From Hyphochytrium catenoides (Eukaryota; Sar; Hyphochytriomycetes; Hyphochytriales; Hyphochytriaceae), in the NCBI GenBank assembly GCA_900088475.1, contig FLMG01000135.1:62001-126000 (forward strand): a DNA stretch of 64,000 bases. Direction: 5' to 3'. Below the pieces are notes generated by a model. It worked only from the letters and a program-made list of their open reading frames with translations, was not told the origin of the DNA and did no database searches. Every line of letters starts with the position of its first letter. The first letter of the stretch is position 1. Positions 58,701 through 64,000 of this stretch are shown here, one piece after another. The position numbers and the translations under genes were made by a program.

Positions 58701-60424
58701 GATATCATTTAATTTAGTTGAATGCCACGGCCGAGAGAGGAAGGAGAGGAGAGGCATGCTAAAAGAGCATTTCGACAACTTCACCTTCGTTGCTTGAGGT
58801 ATTGCCTCCGTCATTTTCCTCTGGCTCTCCTTTACTCATCTCAGCTTCGGAACTGTCTTGGTCTCCCTCATCTGAAGTGCTATTTGAATTATTGTCGCTA
58901 TGCCTGTCGGCACTGTGTTCTATTGAGCCTATCTTAGGGGTGCCCTTCAGAACATCTCTCGGGCCGTACTTTTCTTCTTCCGCCTGCCGCAATGGCAGGA
59001 GAGTGAAGTAATTGAGTAGTTGAAATACCTACGCGTCGAAATAGCCAGCTCTTACCATTTTTTCAAGTCCATACTGCGAGGGATAGACTGCAACCGAGTC
59101 CACGCTCCCTGAGCTGGGACAGAAGGACTAGAATAGTGTTACCACCGTGCAGCTTGAGTAGATCTACACCTCCATATTCAGCTCGCAAATGATGATCTCT
59201 TCTCCATTTCTCTCGTTGGTCAATAGATTGCAGATTGCATGCCTCTATTTCCTTTCTGTGCCCAGGTACCGCGAGTTCCTTACACTCCTCTGGTATACGT
59301 TTATCCCCCTCCGACCTCTTCAACCCAAGTCTCCCTATGAAGCTCTCTTACTCGATCTTCAAGTCTTCAACCCACCCTCTCTTAAAGCTTTCTTTAACCG
59401 TTATGCCCTTACCTGAAAAACAGCTAAGAGGTCCACGGCTTTCATCCTCGACCAGTCGCATCCCAGCACAGCAATCCGCTTAGTCTCTTCACCTAAGGGA
59501 ACATCTTCCTCTTCCTCGATAAACTCTTCCTCGATCGCCGCCCATTCGTCCTCATCCATATCAATGCCGCTTTCTTCTTCCTCGCTGCCATCTCTATCTT
59601 CGTTCGCTGAGCTCTCTGAGAGCTCGTCCTCGTTCTCAATCTCTCCTCGTGCTAACTTGTTCAAATACTCTATCCTCTCCTCTTTTTTGGTCTTCGGACC
59701 TGCAGGCTCTTCCTCAAACTCTTCCTCAATATCCTCGGCACTCTCGTCAGGTTTGGAGGCGCTGTCTTCTTCATCTTCTTCACTATCTTCTGTCTCTTCG
59801 CTTTCCTCATCTTCGCCCGCTTTCATGCCGCCTCTCCGTTTATCTTTGACATAGTGATGGTCTCCCTTCTTCTCTGCCCCTTCTCCATCTCCTTCTTCCT
59901 CATCTTCTTCATCTTCTTCTGCCAATTTATAAAACTCTTTCATCTCTGCTGCAGTCTTCCTCGTCCCTTCTTTCTTGCTAATCTTCCTGCCATACTGGTC
60001 AATTGGAGCTGCATGATCGAAACCCTGGAGTTAGTCGGCCATCGGAACCGGGAGACATAGTGCCCAAAGGCATCCCTAAGACACACACAAACCTTTCGGT
60101 AACTGAAAGCGCTTGTCTGTGAGAAGGCCCTGAAAGCGCTTATCAATTTTCACCTTGCTCTTGCCTTTCACTGGCCGAGAGAATCGCTGCAGCCACGGGA
60201 GTAAAAAGGTAGACATCAGAGAAAGATGTAGCACATCGTTAAGTGAGGTAAGATAAGCGCATGGCAAAGAAAGAGGAGGAGGTGACAGTCGGCCGAGAAG
60301 TCTCAACGCAGAAGTACGGTAAATAGCGTTCAGTCCACCATCTGCCGCTTACCGGGTCTGTATGGACTTTAGCAAACCTGCTGTCCGTGACAACATCAGC
60401 CTTACCGCCCTTGGAGGTAGACAT
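55773..60424 (-). CDS. ESF1: ESF1 nucleolar pre-rRNA processing protein
   Basis: ESF1 is needed for early cleavages of pre-18S rRNA in the SSU processome. Thirteen exons join in phase: 60424-60353, 60186-60093, 60008-59413, 59127-59056, 58983-58785, 58695-58487, 58160-57990, 57790-57599, 57390-57232, 57049-56822, 56661-56431, 56200-56066 and 55859-55773, giving 814 residues. The conserved opening is VVTDSRFAKVHTDPRFSRPV with KVKIDKRFQGLLTDKRF, then QYGRKISK. A long Asp/Glu/Lys-rich region follows. The central domain reads VLGCDWSRMKAVDLLAVFQ, SVAVYPSQYGLEKM, YERQKLKYYFAVVTCDSART, CRFDLRFIPDDQEF and NVDLSWEDEDE. The C-terminus has DFTIDLRDDRFGALFGDSDK with FAIDPTDSRFK and a Lys-rich tail, all in family order. 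The final exon and the donor at 56066 are slightly less certain. Confidence 0.93.
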
Positions 60425-61508
60425 TCTGAACTATGACCGGCAGCAACCAGCGGCCAAATAGCTTTCAGGACCTCACAGAAAGCAAGACAGGCTTAGAGTT
60501 GCTATGTTGAAGCAAGCTTGCACCTTGATGAAGTCGCACTGCGTAGTACGTCACGGCCACGTAGAAAGAATCGTGAAAGGTTCGGAGGGAACGGTGCAAT
60601 GGTTAACAGCTGACTTGCCCCTCTGTCATACGATGCGAGTAGCCACCGTCGTCTATCCTACTATGTAGGCTGGGTCTAGGACACTGCGGTGCTCTGCTAT
60701 CTCTGTTGACACCCTCAATGTCTTCCTTCTCCTCCAAGGATGGTACCTCCTTAGGTTCTCTCTGTTTTATCTGCTGTCTTCTCTTCTCTCGTAGCTTTCT
60801 GCGCATCTCCACTGCGCGCGGTCTGGCGGTGGTTCTGATCGCTTCCTTTCACTGCCCGCCCGCTTCTGATCCCCCACAGAAATGGCTGGAGTTAACCAGC
60901 CATGCGGATTCTTGAACGGGTCTAGTTCCTAACCTAATACTAGTTGTGTTATTCTGAATGTGAGCAGGGGTAATGTGTGAAAGGCAGTTGATGTGGGGCT
61001 GGGCGGCACGAGGCCATAGATATATACAGAGATCGGCAGCCACAGCGCTTCGGAGGAAGGAATATCTTCGAGTTCCTTCAATGGTGGTGTGGGTCTGACC
61101 AAGTATGAGTGCTCCACCATCATCATTGTTATTGGGAGTGGATTGTTGCTGATGCTGATGCTGATGCTGATGCTGCTGCTCCTGCTGCTGGCATCATCAT
61201 CAGATACGGCACGCTCTGCCTCCGCAGCAGCCTTCACCTCGAGCATCACTTTCGCAGCTCACACCGACTGCCGTCTCGAACGTTTGAAGGCTCTTTGAAG
61301 AGAAGAATAGCATATTTCAGAAGCGGTGATCTGGAGCTCCGGAGGCTCATAAGGGAAAGCCAGACTGGGGCCCTCCAGAGAGAAGAGTTCACGGACACGC
61401 GTGCTCTGAACTTCTGTCTTCTCCAGCTTCTTAGCTCGGTTTTCTCCTTATCTGCATTCTATTCCTAGTAGTCTCCAGTCTTATCCCATCTTGGGCCTGC
61501 TCACAGCC
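60425..61508. other. Divergent intergenic region between ESF1 and PP5
   Basis: It should hold both promoters. A minus frame at 60812-60603 (MRRKLREKRRQQIKQREPKE) and frames at 60929-61249 (minus) and 61109-61468 (plus) are open but lack supporting splice sites or domains. A GATGCT microsatellite lies at 61145-61190. Confidence 0.5.
61145..61190 (+). repeat. GATGCT/GCT microsatellite
   Basis: Run of gctgatgctgatgctgatgc continuing into gctgctgctcctgctgctg. Confidence 0.9.
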
Positions 61509-64000
61509 ATGGGGGAGAACGGAATCCACGTGAGAAGCTTAAGCTCTAACCTCTTTGGATACATATTCTTCAGCTTTGGCCTCGAATTGGCCTCGTACTC
61601 GGCGACTTCAGTTGTCTCTGTCTTACGTTTCTATCTTGCTAGTACGCTGCCTAGTTGGGTTTGCTTTTCTAATACTATTGACGGTGTCACTTTATCCATA
61701 ACGAACGCCTTCGTCCTGCAGGTAACTCTGGGCGATAACCATCATGTTTCGGAGGAGACTGCCCGCCGTGCTGAGAGCTACAAGGAGGAAGGCAACAAGC
61801 TCCTTCAAGGTCGGTCCGACTCAAATAGCTTTGCTTCTCTTCTGCGCATTGATAATGACTCTCGACGTTCCACGTCTTTCTCCCACGACCATAATATACA
61901 CTCTCCCTCTCCTTCCTCTTGCCGATTCTTGCACTGCTTCTCCATTCATCTTCGTCTATCAGAGTTCCACCTGGCTCAGGCTATCGACAAGTACACGATG
62001 GCAATAGAGCTCCGGCCGACAGCCATCTACTACTCCAACAGAGCGATGGCCCAGATGAAAAGCGAAAACTTCGGTCTAGCCATCCTCGACGCCACCAAGG
62101 CTATTGAACTAGATCCAGAATACGTTAAAGGTGCTATGCGTCCCTTCTGCTTGGGGAGTCCATCTGTAGCGAGTTGGCTTTCAAACCTTTATAGGTGTCT
62201 TTCCCCTAATAGCATTCTGTCCCTACATCTTGTCTTGGCTCCGTCAGGTCCTATTCGTCCTTATATCCCATGTCGTTCCGAGTTCCCGTGACTCCTCAGC
62301 TATTCCTCTTGCCATTCGTGTAGGCTACTACCGACATATACCATGTCGTTTCCGGGATGGGGCTGACTCCTCAACGACTCCTGTTGCCGTCCCTGTGTAG
62401 GCTACTATCGACGAGGTGCGGCAAATCTTGCGCTCGGGCACCACAAGGCTGCGTTGAAGGACTTCAAGCAAGTTGTACGGGTAAAACCAAACGATAGGGA
62501 TGCGCGGAACAAGTTGAGAGAGTGCGAAAAAGCTGTCAAGAAGGCAGCTTTTGAGGCTGCAATCAGCTCTGAAAAGACCCGCCCAGTCTCAGAGACAGTC
62601 AACGTAGATGCGATAGAGGTGGAGGACAGCTACGACGGGCCTCATCTGCCCGATGATCCAACGCAGGCAACCCATGAATTCTGTCTGGCTCTGGTCGACC
62701 GCTTTAAAAGACAAAAGCTGTTGCACAGGAAGTAAGTATTGCCGATGATGAGCCAAAGTTTAGAAACAAGAATAGGGGACTTAGCACACGCAAGGAGGGG
62801 CTTCAAGAGTAAGAGGAATGAGTCATCTCAACGTCGGTCTCAAGGGGAGATAGGGTGTCACTTTGTATCCCGCAAGACCGTGGCTTCAGGATAAACATAC
62901 CAGCTACCGTGTGGACGATGGTCACTTTAAGGGTGGTGGTTGATTGCACTAATTCTCTGTTGATTATGTGCTAGGTATGTTATCAAGATCCTGCTGGCGA
63001 TGAAGCAATTGTTGAGTTCGGTACCCAGTCTCCTGGAACTAAAAGTGCCAAACACTAACCCCGCAGGCAAGGCTCCAGAGGTATGTGGCTTAGTAGTAGG
63101 TCGAGGGGAGCCGTCTGACTTGGGGTCAAGGCTGCTCAGCTTCCATTTCATTCATCGCTGCTTATATTGTCTGCCTTAATTGCCCTATGACAGGGGCACT
63201 TCACGGTGTGTGGAGATACTCATGGTCAATTCTATGACCTTTGCAACATATTCCACCTTAATGGCTACCCGTCTGATGATAACCCCTATCTCTTCAACGG
63301 TACGCAAGATCTCTATTTCTGGGAGCAACTTTAGACAACCAGTTCATCTTAAGGATGTTTTTTGCTTGCAGGGGACTTCGTTGACCGAGGCTCTTTTTCA
63401 GTGGAGGTTATTCTGACGCTGTTTGCCTTCAAGCTGGTCTACCCAGAGGTGAGAAGGGAGATCACGCAACAGAACTAGTGGGAGTTCCGCGAGGAATGCT
63501 AGAGGCGGAGGGCGAAGGCCGTCCGCTGATTATGAGGCGTTGATAGCTAACTGCTACTGCCTTCGCGTCCATAAGGGTCTCCATTTGCTGCGTGGAAACC
63601 ACGAGAGCAAGAACATGAACAAAATCTATGGCTTCGAGGGCGAGGTCAAACACAAGTACGATGAAGTGGTCATGCAGCTTTTCGCAGAGGTCTTTAACTG
63701 GCTACCTCTGGCGGCGACAATAAATAATAAGGTAAGCCACTGCATCGATCGCTATCTTGGAACCCAAAATTGGGAATCGCTGTCCTAGATGGGCGCCATA
63801 GCCACAGTTAAGAAAATTCCGCCGTCTCAGCCAGCGATCTAGGCTCAATATCTAATTCTCCGCACGTATATTAGTGACTGTATGCGCCAGGCCCTACGAA
63901 CCTTCTCACATCTGGTGTTCTTAGGTTTTGATAGTCCACGGAGGTCTCTTCCAGCAGGAGGGCGTCACACTCCAGGATATCAAGAACATTGACAGGAATA
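61509..64000 (+). CDS. PPP5C: Serine/threonine protein phosphatase 5 (TPR + PP2A-like), C-terminus beyond window
   Basis: PP5 dephosphorylates HSP90 clients; its TPR domain binds HSP90 and auto-inhibits the phosphatase. Exons in phase: 61509-61529, 61722-61809, 61963-62130, 62401-62731, 62975-63080, 63194-63299, 63372-63448, 63576-63731 and 63925 to the window edge. TPR helices are seen in [55 protein letters not shown] and [18 protein letters not shown]. The linker contains [11 protein letters not shown]. The catalytic core shows [11 protein letters not shown] (metal ligands, about residue 245), [40 protein letters not shown], and [20 protein letters not shown] before the sequence ends. The tiny 7-residue first exon is the weakest part. 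The third intron contains a duplicated 3' splice site region. Confidence 0.92.
62268..62412 (+). repeat. Imperfect ~70-bp tandem duplication copying a 3' splice site in PP5 intron 3
   Basis: Copy A (62268-62335) and copy B (62341-62412) both run from ccatgtcgtt through tgactcctca and ttgccgt/ttgccat to gtgtaggctacta(t/c)cgac. Copy B supplies the used acceptor TAG at 62400 and the first exon codons. Copy A carries an equivalent TAG|GCTACTACCGAC at 62323. Confidence 0.9.

Noticed and set aside
1-64000. CRISPR arrays, insertion sequences, LTR or DNA transposons, viral insertions
   Set aside because: No regularly spaced repeats, terminal repeats, transposase, reverse transcriptase or integrase motifs were seen in any frame.

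Overview
This window is eukaryotic nuclear DNA. It is gene dense and intron rich. Most introns are about 35-250 bp, with GT..AG ends and frequent CTAAC/CTAAT-like branch sites. I rebuilt spliced genes by hand from family conservation plus reading-phase agreement across every junction. The gene set (CDC6, LSM3, dynamitin, BUB3, ESF1, UBN/HPC2, tubulin acetyltransferase, PP5) is that of a dynein-using, probably flagellated protist. An intronless GPI-anchored GH72 beta-1,3-glucanosyltransferase and the LSM3 sequence make a stramenopile (heterokont) my best guess, but the sequence alone does not prove it.

Left third (1-25 kb): a truncated unknown gene (-); a very large PWWP + six-repeat + CDC6 fusion gene (+); a small RS-rich protein (-); LSM3 (+); the dynactin subunit dynamitin (-); the checkpoint protein BUB3 (+); the acetyl-CoA transporter SLC33A1 (+); a mitochondrial ribosomal protein bS6-type gene with a very long C-terminal extension (-); and a PHO88/SND3-type ER protein (-). 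Between the last two lie about 2 kb without a recognisable gene.

Middle (25-43 kb): a long, many-exon, helical-repeat-like gene (-) that I could only read in pieces; an unrecognised Pro/Ser-rich gene (+); phosphopantothenate-cysteine ligase with an added hydrophobic tail (-); an unrecognised fragmentary gene (-); alpha-tubulin N-acetyltransferase ATAT1 (-); and a weak hypothetical gene (+).

Right third (43-64 kb): the GH72 enzyme (+); an ERGIC/Erv46-family cargo receptor (-); about 2.3 kb without genes; a ubinuclein/HPC2-type HIRA-complex subunit (+); a GA-rich intergenic stretch; a DUF5690 multi-pass membrane protein (+); the nucleolar rRNA-processing factor ESF1 (-); and PP5 (+), cut by the right edge.

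The genes do not form a pathway or operon. They are independent housekeeping genes on alternating strands. The most unusual items are the PWWP/GW-repeat/CDC6 fusion, the extended bS6m protein, the tail-bearing PPCS, and perfect or near-perfect short tandem duplications inside four different introns, one of which copies a whole 3' splice site.
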